NCBI GenBank assembly: GCA_965217605.1
Contig: CBDCJB010000002.1
Coordinates: 1 to 64,000, forward strand
Length of the DNA: 64,000 bases
Source of the DNA: JAYYZW01 sp965217605
GTDB lineage: Bacteria; Pseudomonadota; Gammaproteobacteria; Ga0077536
Direction of reading: 5' to 3'
Below the pieces are notes generated by a model. The model did not search any database, was not told the DNA's origin, and saw only the letters and a program-made list of their open reading frames with translations. Numbering within the stretch: the first letter of the stretch is position 1; each line of letters starts with the position of its first letter. The position numbers were made by a program, and so were the translations under genes. Shown piece by piece: positions 36,417 through 44,768 of this stretch.

Positions 36417-37079
36417 GTGAGTCTCCTGAAGCGATTCGGCATCGGCAAGGACCGGGACAAGAGTCCCCGCATACTCGAGCACCCACGGCATCTCGAACCC
36501 GGGGATATCATCCGGTTCGGGTTTGCCGCCCAGACGGAGATCAGCGGCGAAAGCTTTACGGTCGAGAGGGTCGAGACGCTCGATATCGGGGGCGATGCCA
36601 CGAAGCTGACTTATTTCATGCTGTCGGGCGTGAAACGTTCAGTCCGCCTGCGCGTAGTGGACGACGATACCGCGGAAATAGCCCTCGAGGTTCTGCCCGA
36701 GGTTCTCTTCGCGGCTTTTAAGGAAGATGACCTCGCCGAGGTGCTTGCGCCGGACAGCGGCGAACACCATAAAATTACTGCGCGTAAGCTGAAAAAGATT
36801 CCGCAAGAGATTCAACCGTGGGTAGGAACCCAGTACCGTCAAGAAGCCTACGCCAAAGCCTATCTCCACAAGGGCGATTACAGAAACCAGGCGTTGCCGA
36901 CCACGGTGGACGCAGGGGCGATCGGCTGTGACTATGCCGTGCTGGTCAGCGATGACCGTGAGCGAAGTTTGGAATTCCGGGTCTTCGACGGAGGCCGGAC
37001 CGAGGCCCATTTGTGCGCATTTTTACCCATGAGAAAAATCGAGGAATTATGGCCTCGCAGCAAGGGGTCCGACGTGTGA
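36417..37079 (+). CDS. DUF2491 family protein (YjfK-like)
   Basis: 220 residues, GTG start 12 bp after the pspA-like stop. Family blocks: HPRHLEPGDIIRFGFAAQTEISG, TKLTYFMLSGVKRSVRLRVVDD, WVGTQYRQEAYAKAYLHKGDYRNQALP and CDYAVLVSDDRERSLEFRVFDGGRTE. Soluble beta-rich protein of unknown role, found with YjfI/YjfJ. The stop overlaps the channel gene start as GTGTGA. Confidence 0.9.
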   Translation: MSLLKRFGIGKDRDKSPRILEHPRHLEPGDIIRFGFAAQTEISGESFTVERVETLDIGGDATKLTYFMLSGVKRSVRLRVVDDDTAEIALEVLPEVLFAAFKEDDLAEVLAPDSGEHHKITARKLKKIPQEIQPWVGTQYRQEAYAKAYLHKGDYRNQALPTTVDAGAIGCDYAVLVSDDRERSLEFRVFDGGRTEAHLCAFLPMRKIEELWPRSKGSDV

Positions 37080-38182
37080 TTCATTTAATGCGTTCATTGT
37101 TGCACGCGCGGCGGTTCCGCAGTCTGGCGTTTACCGAAGATGAGCTGAAGCGCGAGATGTTGCGGTCATCGTTCTTCGTGATGGTGATCTTTATCCTGCA
37201 TGTGATCGCAATGATGTCCTTTGAAGGCATGGAAACAGGTGATGCCTTGTGGCTTACGTTCACGACTGCGACAACGGTGGGTTATGGAGACGTATCCGCC
37301 ACTACCCTCCAGGGTCGTAGCGCTACCGTGGTGCTGCTTTACCTCGGCGGAATCTTCATCCTGGCAAAGGCTGCGGGCGATTATTTCGACTATCGAGCGA
37401 ATTCCAGATTACGCAAGAAATGCGGCAATTGGAGATGGCATATGAACGGACATATCCTGATCATCAATACGCCACGAGAAGACGGTGAAAGATTCTTTCT
37501 CCGTATCATTGAGCAGTTACGGGCCAGTGAAGCGTACCGCGACAAAATGGTCCAAATTGTCACACGCCAGTTCGCGGACGGCCTCCCCGACCGACTCGCG
37601 CAGTTGACGGGACTGGCCCATCACAATGGCGACGGCAGCGACCCGGACACCCTCAAGCGCGCGGATGCAAACGAGGCCAGTATCATCGTCATTCTCGCCC
37701 GCAAGGAGACCGATGTCGGATCCGACAGCCGTACCTTCGACATTCTCCATCGCTTGCGGGACCTCGGCGTCGAGGATGCTTTGGTTTTGGCGGAGTGTGT
37801 GGACGATCGCAACCGCGAACGGTTCAGGAAGGTCGGCGCGGACATCATCATTCGCCCGGTACGGGCCTATCCGGAAATGTTGGTGCGTGGCCTGGTGGCG
37901 CCCGGATCCGAACAGATCATCGAAAACATGTTCACGTCGAGTTCTGATGAATACGCGCGTTATGACCTTGCGATAAACGGCAAGACCTGGTCCAAAGTAG
38001 TCTGTAAACTAATTCAGGACGATCTAGGGACCGCCGTCGGCTACATCGATGCGGACACGGGCCAGCTCGAAACGAATCCGCACGCGCAAAGCCGGATAAA
38101 CGGGTCGGCTCTGTTTATCATCGCCAGCGAAGGCGCAATACCGAGCATGGAGCAAGTCCGCGACTCCTTAGCTGCCGCGTAA
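37076..38182 (+). CDS. Two-helix potassium channel with RCK/TrkA-N-like domain
   Basis: About 368 residues: the first membrane helix FFVMVIFILHVIAMMSF, the pore loop with selectivity filter TTATTVGYGDVS, the second helix ATVVLLYLGGIFILAKAAGDYF, then a cytosolic domain starting NWRWHMNGHILIINTPR with a degenerate nucleotide-binding fold (no clear GxGxxG) and a second lobe near IRPVRAYPEMLVRGL. It would pass K+ and sense a ligand, perhaps a polyamine or nucleotide. GTG 37076 overlaps the DUF2491 stop; ATG 37088 is possible. Confidence 0.88.
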   Translation: MIHLMRSLLHARRFRSLAFTEDELKREMLRSSFFVMVIFILHVIAMMSFEGMETGDALWLTFTTATTVGYGDVSATTLQGRSATVVLLYLGGIFILAKAAGDYFDYRANSRLRKKCGNWRWHMNGHILIINTPREDGERFFLRIIEQLRASEAYRDKMVQIVTRQFADGLPDRLAQLTGLAHHNGDGSDPDTLKRADANEASIIVILARKETDVGSDSRTFDILHRLRDLGVEDALVLAECVDDRNRERFRKVGADIIIRPVRAYPEMLVRGLVAPGSEQIIENMFTSSSDEYARYDLAINGKTWSKVVCKLIQDDLGTAVGYIDADTGQLETNPHAQSRINGSALFIIASEGAIPSMEQVRDSLAAA

Positions 38183-38236
38183 GTGCTGCGCAATCGCGAC
38201 GAGGACCTAATTGCCGGAGAAATGGGGGGGCGATCG

Positions 38237-39181
38237 ATGACGAAGAAAAGGGCATTGGGCGGATGGTTTACCTGCGCGCTACTCATCGCCTTGGTTTTTG
38301 TGCATGGCTGTTCCAATCAGTACGCCGAAGAAACCAGGCGGCAAAAACAGACGGTCGCGGTCAAACTGGACGCTCTCGGCTCGAAGATAAACGCGGGCGA
38401 GCTCGCCAATATCCTTCTTATCGCCACCTACGCTGATAAGCTCGCGCAATCACAGCCCGATCTGGAACCCGTAGCTGACGTGTTACGAAAGGATGCGACC
38501 ACGTCCGGTCCGCTCTACCTGGGTTTGAAAGAACGCCTGGCTGCCGTCACAGACGAGCCGGCAAACAAAAATGAGTTTCTGCCGATCATCGGGGAACTTG
38601 ATTCTTTGAACGCGGCAACCGATCCCGCCATCTTCAATGACAGTCTGATCGACGTCGTGAACACGCTGGCCGATCTCTCAGGCGGTGAGCTTGCCCGGAT
38701 CAACATCCCCCAAAATGCCCTGGCCGCGAACGTGCAAGGGAACGCCGTCGCGGGTAGCTACCTCGTCGGCAACCCGTCCTACGGTCGCTGGAGCAGCGAT
38801 TCCGGCGGTCGGTCGTTTTGGGTGTTCTACGGTCAGTACCGATTGTTTTCGGATATCTTGTTTGGCCGGGGATACCACCGAGGCCCGATTTATTACAACG
38901 GTTGGTACAGCGGTGTTAACCGCTATTCGTATTACAACGATTATGGGCGAAGCACTTACGGGAGGGCCGGCGATCGCAGCTTTACCCGCGCCCGTCGTAG
39001 TGACATGCGATCGAAGGGGCTCACCGTACCCACCCCGGCCAAGCAATATGGATCGGCGGCCGGGAATAAACGCGTGAGCACTCACGCCGCCGCCCGTAGC
39101 AATCGCGCCCAAGGGGCATCGAAGAGACGATCCAGCTTATTCGGCAGCAGTTCCCGCCGATCGCGCGCTGGCGGCAAATAG
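38237..39181 (+). CDS. Predicted lipoprotein of the PspA/DUF350 cluster
   Basis: 314 residues with a lipobox-like signal (ALLIALVFVHGC, lipidated Cys at about residue 26). The N-terminal half is helical with a coiled-coil-like start; the C-terminal half is low complexity, rich in Tyr, Gly, Ser and Arg (YHRGPIYYNGWYSGVNRYSYYNDYG, then SKRRSSLFGSSSRRSRAGGK), like YjfM-type tails. Likely outer-membrane or periplasm-facing partner of the channel and DUF350 proteins. The ATG at 38237 is chosen because it places the signal peptide at the N-terminus. Confidence 0.8.
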   Translation: MTKKRALGGWFTCALLIALVFVHGCSNQYAEETRRQKQTVAVKLDALGSKINAGELANILLIATYADKLAQSQPDLEPVADVLRKDATTSGPLYLGLKERLAAVTDEPANKNEFLPIIGELDSLNAATDPAIFNDSLIDVVNTLADLSGGELARINIPQNALAANVQGNAVAGSYLVGNPSYGRWSSDSGGRSFWVFYGQYRLFSDILFGRGYHRGPIYYNGWYSGVNRYSYYNDYGRSTYGRAGDRSFTRARRSDMRSKGLTVPTPAKQYGSAAGNKRVSTHAAARSNRAQGASKRRSSLFGSSSRRSRAGGK

Positions 39182-39210
39182 ACAGGTTTATTTATTAAAG
39201 GAGAGGGAAA

Positions 39211-40116
39211 GTGGAGCAGATCGCCTCATTGTTGATACTTCAAGACGCGTCGATCAACTACTACGCCATCGATTTCATCATGATGCTCGGGTTCATGGCT
39301 GCGTTGCGTATTCTGGCGGGCTCGATTGCCGAGGTGTCTTTGACCGACGCCTTGGCAAAACAAGACAATTTCGCCGTCGGTATTTCCCTCGCCGGGGCGA
39401 TCGTCGCCGTCGCAGTGCTGATGATGGGAGTGGTTTCAGGTGATGCCGGTGGAACCTACGTAGAAGAAGTTTCCTTGATGGCCGGTTACGGTGTGCTGGC
39501 GATGGTGTTGATGTGGCTGACGCGGAAAGTCTTCGATCACATCGCCTTGCCCGGCGTTTCCATCCACCAGGAAATCATGAAGGGAAATGTGGCCGCAGGC
39601 CTCGTCGATGCGGGAAACATGGTCGCCACTGCAATTATCGTGAGAGCCGCGATGACGTGGGTGGACGGTACGACTTTAACGGGACTCGCGATGGTTGTGG
39701 CCGCCTACGTAGCGTCGCAGGTCATCCTCGTTCTCGCCACGCTTTACCGGAAGAAAGTGTTCGAAGTACGACATGGAGGAAAACGGACCTTGGGTGGTGA
39801 AATTGCCGATGGAAACACCGCGCTCGCCGTTCGATTCGCCGGATACCGCCTGGGTGTTGGACTCGCCGTAACGGCGACGTCGGGCGTTGTGACCTATGAT
39901 CCGGCGTTGCTACCGCTGTCGATCGCCGCGTGGTGTATGGTTGCGGTGGTCATGTTTGTCGCCCAGTCCACGTTATCCATCGCACTGCGTCTCGTTCTCC
40001 TTCCCGGCATCGACATCGGCAAGGAAGTTGGCGAGCAACGTAATGTCGCGATCGGCGCGATGGAAGCAGCGATCTACATTGGCGTCGGATTCGCGTTCGT
40101 TGGCTTGTTGGGATGA
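39211..40116 (+). CDS. DUF350 membrane protein with two repeats (YjfL-like)
   Basis: 301 residues, GTG start after AAAGGAGAGGG. Eight hydrophobic helices arranged as two DUF350 units: LAKQDNFAVGISLAGAIVAVAVL with EIMKGNVAAGLVDAGNMVATA, and ADGNTALAVRFAGYRLGVGLAVT with EVGEQRNVAIGAMEAAIYIGVGF. The N-A-A/VGxxxxG motifs repeat in each half. The function is unknown. Last gene of the operon; in related clusters an ATP-grasp ligase (YjfC/glutathionylspermidine synthase-like) follows, but here IS6 DNA starts 39 bp after the stop. Confidence 0.92.
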   Translation: MEQIASLLILQDASINYYAIDFIMMLGFMAALRILAGSIAEVSLTDALAKQDNFAVGISLAGAIVAVAVLMMGVVSGDAGGTYVEEVSLMAGYGVLAMVLMWLTRKVFDHIALPGVSIHQEIMKGNVAAGLVDAGNMVATAIIVRAAMTWVDGTTLTGLAMVVAAYVASQVILVLATLYRKKVFEVRHGGKRTLGGEIADGNTALAVRFAGYRLGVGLAVTATSGVVTYDPALLPLSIAAWCMVAVVMFVAQSTLSIALRLVLLPGIDIGKEVGEQRNVAIGAMEAAIYIGVGFAFVGLLG

Positions 40117-40154
40117 GCCACCCCTTGGTGCACACCGGCGGGGGACACAAGAAA

Positions 40155-40258
40155 GGCGTTGTCAGAGTAAATTGGCTTGAGCCACCAAGGGAGGTCTTCT
40201 GGCTTCGAGTGATGCAAAATCCCTTCCGTTATTTCAACAGTTCGCCTGAGGTCATCCG
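40155..40258 (+). mobile_element. IS6-family left-end remnant
   Basis: Variant end GGCGTTGTCAGAGTAAATTG and the first 15 transposase codons (MQNPFRYFNSSPEVI), cut exactly where the next IS6 copy begins. Confidence 0.85.
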
Positions 40259-41063
40259 GGCATTGTCAGAGTAAATCGTCTTGAGCCGGGAAGAGGCGTC
40301 CCATAGCCTCTAGCGATGCATAATCCCTTCCGTTATTTCAACAGCTCGCCTGAGGTCATTCGCCTCGCGGTGATGATGTACATCCGCTATCCGCTGTCGC
40401 TACGGCAGGTCGAAGATATACTCCACGAACGTGGTATCGATATCTGTCACGAGACGGTGCGGTTTTGGTGGAATCGGTTTGGGCCCCTGTTTGCAGCCGA
40501 GATCCGGAAACGCCGCATTCATCATGGATCCTATTCGAACTGGCGCTGGCATCTTGATGAGGTGTTTGTCCGGGTCAACGGCGAGATACATTATCTATGG
40601 CGCGCTGTCGATCACGAAGGGGAGGTACTCGAAGCTTTTGCCACGAAACAGCGGGATCGCAAGGCTGCACTGAGGTTCCTGAAACGCACGATGAAGCGTT
40701 ACGGCCAGCCAAAGATGCTCGTGACGGACCGGCTCAAATCATACCGGGCTGCGATGAATGTGATCGGCAATACCGCCGCTCAGACTTGCGGTCAGTGGCT
40801 CAACAATCGAGCCGAGAATTCACACCAACCGTTCCGTCGACGAGAAGGCGCGATGGCCAGGTTCAGAAACATCAAGACCCTGCAGAAATTTGCTGCCACC
40901 CACGCCTCCATCCACAATCATTTCAATCAGGAACGTCATCTTTATAACCGTGAAAACTTCAAACTCAATCGCTCCGCCGCCTTGGCCGAGTGGCGTCAAC
41001 TTGCAGCTTGAGGGTCCTCAATTACAGGCCTTACATGTCCAGCCTAGTTAGTCTGACAATGCC
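40259..41063 (+). mobile_element. IS6-family element, full length
   Basis: 805 bp between two IS6 remnants, with no spacer on either side. Close relative of the copy at 7789. Confidence 0.94.
40316..41011 (+). CDS. IS6-family transposase
   Basis: Intact 231 residues, DDE motifs complete. It shares the rare variants GQPKMLVTD and GNTAAQTC with the protein at 7841 but differs near residue 45 (DILHERGID). Confidence 0.95.
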   Translation: MHNPFRYFNSSPEVIRLAVMMYIRYPLSLRQVEDILHERGIDICHETVRFWWNRFGPLFAAEIRKRRIHHGSYSNWRWHLDEVFVRVNGEIHYLWRAVDHEGEVLEAFATKQRDRKAALRFLKRTMKRYGQPKMLVTDRLKSYRAAMNVIGNTAAQTCGQWLNNRAENSHQPFRRREGAMARFRNIKTLQKFAATHASIHNHFNQERHLYNRENFKLNRSAALAEWRQLAA

Positions 41064-41409
41064 ATCGTGACCGACCGCCTACGTTCCTACGGTGCCGCGA
41101 TGAAAGTCATTGGGGTCGAGGATCGTCAGATTTGCGGTCAGTGGCTCAACAATAGAGCAGAAAACTCACACCAACCGTTCCGCCGACGAGAAGGCGCGAT
41201 GGCCAGGTTCAGGGACATCAAGACCCTGCAGAAGTTTGCTGCCGCCCACGCCTCCATCCACAATCATTTCAACCAGGAACGTCATCTTTACAATCGCGGG
41301 AGCTTCAAACTCAATCGCTCCGCCGCTTTGGCCGAGTGGCGTCAACTTGCAGCCTGAGCGTCCTCGATTGTTGGCTCTACTGGTCAGATCAAGTTAGTCT
41401 GACAATGTC
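41064..41409 (+). mobile_element. IS6-family 3' remnant
   Basis: Starts at VTDRLRSYGAAM and reads to the normal stop at 41357 and a degraded end CTGACAATGTCC. Its GVEDRQICG variant matches the degraded piece in the copy at 27993, pointing to one IS6 subtype. Confidence 0.85.
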
Positions 41410-41459
41410 CGTCGACGTGACCGCGGTTGCGGGGAAGGGTACCGCCTTCGGCCCGCGGT

Positions 41460-41540
41460 TTATTTGTCGCGGGTGATCGTGGACTGGACATGCAATACCG
41501 ACAGCACAAGCAGGGCTACCCCTAAAACCTTCATTTTCAT
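41460..41540 (-). CDS. Very small hydrophobic peptide (26 residues), uncertain
   Basis: MKMKVLGVALLVLSVLHVQS then TITRDK, a signal-peptide-like hydrophobic peptide with AGAGAGGTG at a good distance before the ATG. It lies in the 327-bp gap between an IS6 remnant and hflK, on the opposite strand. It could be a small exported peptide or the remaining start of a longer gene. Nothing else is seen in the gap. Confidence 0.35.
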   Translation of the reverse strand: MKMKVLGVALLVLSVLHVQSTITRDK

Positions 41541-41736
41541 GGCTTCACCTCTCTATGTTGCATGGTGCAGCGGCGGTTGTATTCGGAGCCTGGCTCGTGT
41601 CCGTCATCAAAATATTCGGGGCTGCCGAGCCTGCTTTTTAAACGTGACACCTGCAGCGAGCCGGTGCATGCTTACCTCCCGTAGCTGACGCGGCACCACG
41701 TAAAGACAGTGAGCGTTCACAACAGGAGATTTTTCT

Positions 41737-42771
41737 ATGTCATGGCAAAGTGGTAACAGCGGCCGGGACGGCCCGCCCGATTTTGACGATCTGGCCCGGC
41801 AAGGAAAAGAATGGTTGCGGCAAATCATTCCCGCGGGTGGTCCGCGCGGAGTGATCACATTTGCCGTCCTCGCGTTGGCTATTCTAGGCGCCTGGACAGC
41901 CATTTACACCGTGCCAAGCGACTCTGTCGCTGTCGTGCAGCGTTTCGGCAAGCATCTCACGGAGGTGCCGCCGGGGCTGCATTTCAAGCTGCCGCTGGGC
42001 GTTGATGTGACGACCATCGTCCCGGTCAAACGGCAATTGAAGCAGGAGTTCGGATTCAAGACGCCAGGCGCCACGGATGCGTACCAGAGTGCTCGCGACA
42101 GAAAGCGGGAAACGGAGATGGTGACAGGTGACCTGAACGCTGCCCTGGTCGAATGGGTGGTTCAATACCGCATTTCAGATCCGGTCAAATTCCTTTTCGA
42201 GGTTCGTGAGCCCAATGAAACGCTACGCTATGTTTCTGAATCCGTCATGCGCGAAGTTGTCGGCGACCGCACGGTGGACGAGGTGATTACCATCGGGCGG
42301 CAGGAAATCGAAACGGAAGCCCTGAAGAAGATGCAGGCACTCTCAACCAAATACGCAATGGGGATCAGCATCGATCAGGTACAACTGAAAAACATCAATC
42401 CGCCGAAACCCGTACAGGAGTCGTTCAACGAGGTCAACCAAGCCCAGCAGGAGAAAGAGAAGCTGATCAACGAAGCCCGGCGCGATTACAACAAAGTGAT
42501 CCCTCTGGCCGAGGGGGAGAAGGATCAGCGGATCCGCGAAGCTGACGGCTACCGGCTGAAGAGGATCAATGAGGCGGAAGGTGATGTCGCTCGGTTCAGC
42601 GCCTTATTGACGGAGTATAACAAGGCCCCGGAGGTCACTCGCCGCCGTATTTATATCGAGACCTTGCAGGACGTCATGCCCGGTATACGTTCGAAGATTA
42701 TCGTCGATGAGCAGACACGAAGCATTCTGCCGTTGCTCAATCTCGACGCCCATCAGGGGGAACGGCCATGA
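41737..42771 (+). CDS. hflK: HflK-family membrane protease regulator
   Basis: 344 residues. One membrane helix (GVITFAVLALAILGAWTAIY) followed by an SPFH/band-7 domain from about residue 62 (VAVVQRFGKHLTEVPPGLHFKLPLG) and a coiled-coil region (QAQQEKEKLINEARRDYNKV). With HflC it forms a large cage around FtsH in the inner membrane and restrains it. The N-terminal Gly/Asp-rich stretch is short. It overlaps hflC by 4 bp (ATGA). No hflX/hfq nearby, so this is a separate hflKC locus or a second copy. Confidence 0.93.
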   Translation: MSWQSGNSGRDGPPDFDDLARQGKEWLRQIIPAGGPRGVITFAVLALAILGAWTAIYTVPSDSVAVVQRFGKHLTEVPPGLHFKLPLGVDVTTIVPVKRQLKQEFGFKTPGATDAYQSARDRKRETEMVTGDLNAALVEWVVQYRISDPVKFLFEVREPNETLRYVSESVMREVVGDRTVDEVITIGRQEIETEALKKMQALSTKYAMGISIDQVQLKNINPPKPVQESFNEVNQAQQEKEKLINEARRDYNKVIPLAEGEKDQRIREADGYRLKRINEAEGDVARFSALLTEYNKAPEVTRRRIYIETLQDVMPGIRSKIIVDEQTRSILPLLNLDAHQGERP

Positions 42772-43775
42772 GTGGCGTCAAACGAATAACAATCATTGTG
42801 CTCTTGGGCATCGCGCTGTACGTTTTGACAAGCTCGGTCTACACCGTAAGCGAAGTCGAGCAAGTGATCATCACTCAATTCGGCAAGCCGGTCGGCGCGC
42901 CGGTGACTTCCGCAGGTCTCAAGGTCAAGGTACCCTTCATCCAAGAGGTGAACCCGATCGAAAAACGGGTTCTCGAGTGGGACGGCAATCCGTCGGACAT
43001 GCCGACCAAGGACAAGCTCTACATCTCGGTCGACCTCTTCGCCCGCTGGCGTATTACAGACCCTCTGCAGTACTTTCTACGGCTACGCGATGAGCGCAGT
43101 GCGCAGTCCCGATTGGACGATATTCTGGGCAGCGAGACCCGAAACGCTGTCGCCAAACATGAGCTGATCGAGATCATCCGCACTACCAAAGACCGTGTTC
43201 CGTTACGCGACGCTTTTCTGACTGACGCGGAACGTGAGCTGGATATGGGAGCGCTGGTGCCGATCCAAAAAGGACGCAAACTGGTTGAGCAGGAAATCTT
43301 TTCCGCGGCTGCCGAGAAGGTTCGGGTATTTGGTATCGAACTTCTCGATATTCGCTTCAAACGGATCAATTATAACGAAAGCGTGCGTCCGAAGATCTAC
43401 GATCGAATGATCAGCGAAAGGCGCCAGATCGCGGAACGTTTCCTGTCGGAAGGTAACGGCGAGGCTGCCAGGATCCGCGGCAATCGCGTGCGTGATCTCA
43501 ACAAGATCCAGTCAGAAGCTTATCGCCAAGTCGAGGAGATCCGCGGGTTGGCGGACGCGAAAGCAACCGAAATCTACGCGCAGGCTTACAACCAGAGCCC
43601 TGAAGCGGTGGCGTTTTATGAATTCACACGAACCATGCAAACCTACGAGTCCATCATCGGCGAAAATACGACCCTTGTCCTGTCAACGGACAGCGATCTT
43701 TTCAAATTTCTGAAGGGCATGAGACCGCATGTCGATTTGCCGCCGACGCACAGTTCCGGGGCATTGTCAGAGTAA
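42768..43775 (+). CDS. hflC: HflC-family protein, last residues replaced by IS6
   Basis: Membrane helix VLLGIALYVLTSSVYTV and SPFH domain (VIITQFGKPVGAPVTSAGLKVKVPF, WDGNPSDMPTKDKLYISVDLFARWRI), then the coiled-coil NKIQSEAYRQVEEIRGLADAKATEIYAQA. Partner of HflK. The native sequence runs to PTHSSG; the last four codons ALSE and the stop come from the IS6 left end at 43760. Length is normal, so the lost tail is probably short and the protein is likely functional. Confidence 0.93.
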   Translation: MSGVKRITIIVLLGIALYVLTSSVYTVSEVEQVIITQFGKPVGAPVTSAGLKVKVPFIQEVNPIEKRVLEWDGNPSDMPTKDKLYISVDLFARWRITDPLQYFLRLRDERSAQSRLDDILGSETRNAVAKHELIEIIRTTKDRVPLRDAFLTDAERELDMGALVPIQKGRKLVEQEIFSAAAEKVRVFGIELLDIRFKRINYNESVRPKIYDRMISERRQIAERFLSEGNGEAARIRGNRVRDLNKIQSEAYRQVEEIRGLADAKATEIYAQAYNQSPEAVAFYEFTRTMQTYESIIGENTTLVLSTDSDLFKFLKGMRPHVDLPPTHSSGALSE

Positions 43776-44565
43776 ATCGGCTTGAGCCGGGAAGAGGAGT
43801 TCCATAGTCTCTGGCGATGCATAACCCCTTCCGTTATTTCAACAGTTCTCCAGAGGTCATTCGCCTCGCGGTGATGTTGTACATCCGTTATCCGCTGTCG
43901 CTACGGCAAGTCGAGGATCTCCTGTTCGAACGAGGCATCGATATCTGTCACGAGACTGTACGGTTTTGGTGGAACCGGTTTGGGCCGATGTTCGCCGCCA
44001 AGATCAGGAAGCGGCGCATTCATCATGGATCCTATTCGAACTGGCGCTGGCATCTTGATGAGGTGTTTGTCCGGATCAACGGAGAGATGCACTATCTCTG
44101 GCGCGCTGTCGATCACGAAGGGGAGGTACTCGAAGTTTTAGCCACGAAACAACGGGATCGCAAGGCTGCGCTGAAGTTCCTGAAACGCACGATGAAGCGT
44201 TACGGCCGGCCAAAGGTGATCGTGACGGACCGGCTCAAATCATACCGGGCTGCGATGAATGTAATTGGCAATGCCGCCGCTCAGACTTGCGGTCAGTGGC
44301 TCAATAATAGAGCAGAAAACTCACACCAACCGTTCCGCCGACGAGAAGGCGCGATGGCCAGGTTCAGAGACATCAAGACCCTGCAGAAGTTTGCTGCCAC
44401 TCACGCCTCGGTCCACAATCATTTCAATCAGGAACGTCATCTTTATAACCGCGAGGACTTCAAACTCAATCGCTCCGCCGCTTTGGCCGAGTGGCGTCAA
44501 CTTGCAGCCTGAGATTTCCCGACTACGGGAGTTCCAAGACCTGTCCGCGTTTGTCTGACAGTGCC
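43760..44565 (+). mobile_element. IS6-family element, full length, alternative right end (copy X)
   Basis: 806 bp. The right end has the ACTACGGGAGTTCCAAGACC segment and CTGACAGTGCC. Copy Y at 49236 appears identical and lies in inverted orientation; together they bracket the lar region. Confidence 0.95.
43817..44512 (+). CDS. IS6-family transposase (copy X)
   Basis: Intact 231 residues with complete DDE motifs. Same sequence as the protein at 49289, including the otherwise rare AAKIRKRRI and GEMHYLWR variants. Confidence 0.95.
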   Translation: MHNPFRYFNSSPEVIRLAVMLYIRYPLSLRQVEDLLFERGIDICHETVRFWWNRFGPMFAAKIRKRRIHHGSYSNWRWHLDEVFVRINGEMHYLWRAVDHEGEVLEVLATKQRDRKAALKFLKRTMKRYGRPKVIVTDRLKSYRAAMNVIGNAAAQTCGQWLNNRAENSHQPFRRREGAMARFRDIKTLQKFAATHASVHNHFNQERHLYNREDFKLNRSAALAEWRQLAA

Positions 44566-44633
44566 GGCCTGTGGCAAACCGCTATCGCTGCCGCTTGAGC
44601 TTGAGTTCTATACCAATGTCCTGGCACCACCGT

Positions 44634-44756
44634 TCAATAACGTGACAACGCCATTTCGAGTAACTCGTCCGACACTGTCTCGTCATCAAAGTCCTGCGCG
44701 GCCGTCGCCACGAATACCAACACGCTCAACGCGAACAATCGACTATCGGATTTCAT
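44634..44756 (-). CDS. Small exported peptide after the aldo/keto reductase, uncertain
   Basis: 40 residues: MKSDSRLFALSVLVFVATAA, then an acidic part QDFDDETVSDELLEMALSRY. The hydrophobic start looks like a signal peptide. It begins 12 bp after the reductase stop on the same strand, so it would be the last gene of the lar transcript, but the ribosome site is weak. It may be the beginning of a longer secreted protein that was lost. Confidence 0.4.
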   Translation of the reverse strand: MKSDSRLFALSVLVFVATAAQDFDDETVSDELLEMALSRY

Positions 44757-44768
44757 CAAAGTCCGGCC

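Noticed and set aside
35693..36601. 302-codon frame antisense to the PspA-like gene
   Set aside because: Ser-rich, typical reverse-strand artefact of a helical, high-GC gene.
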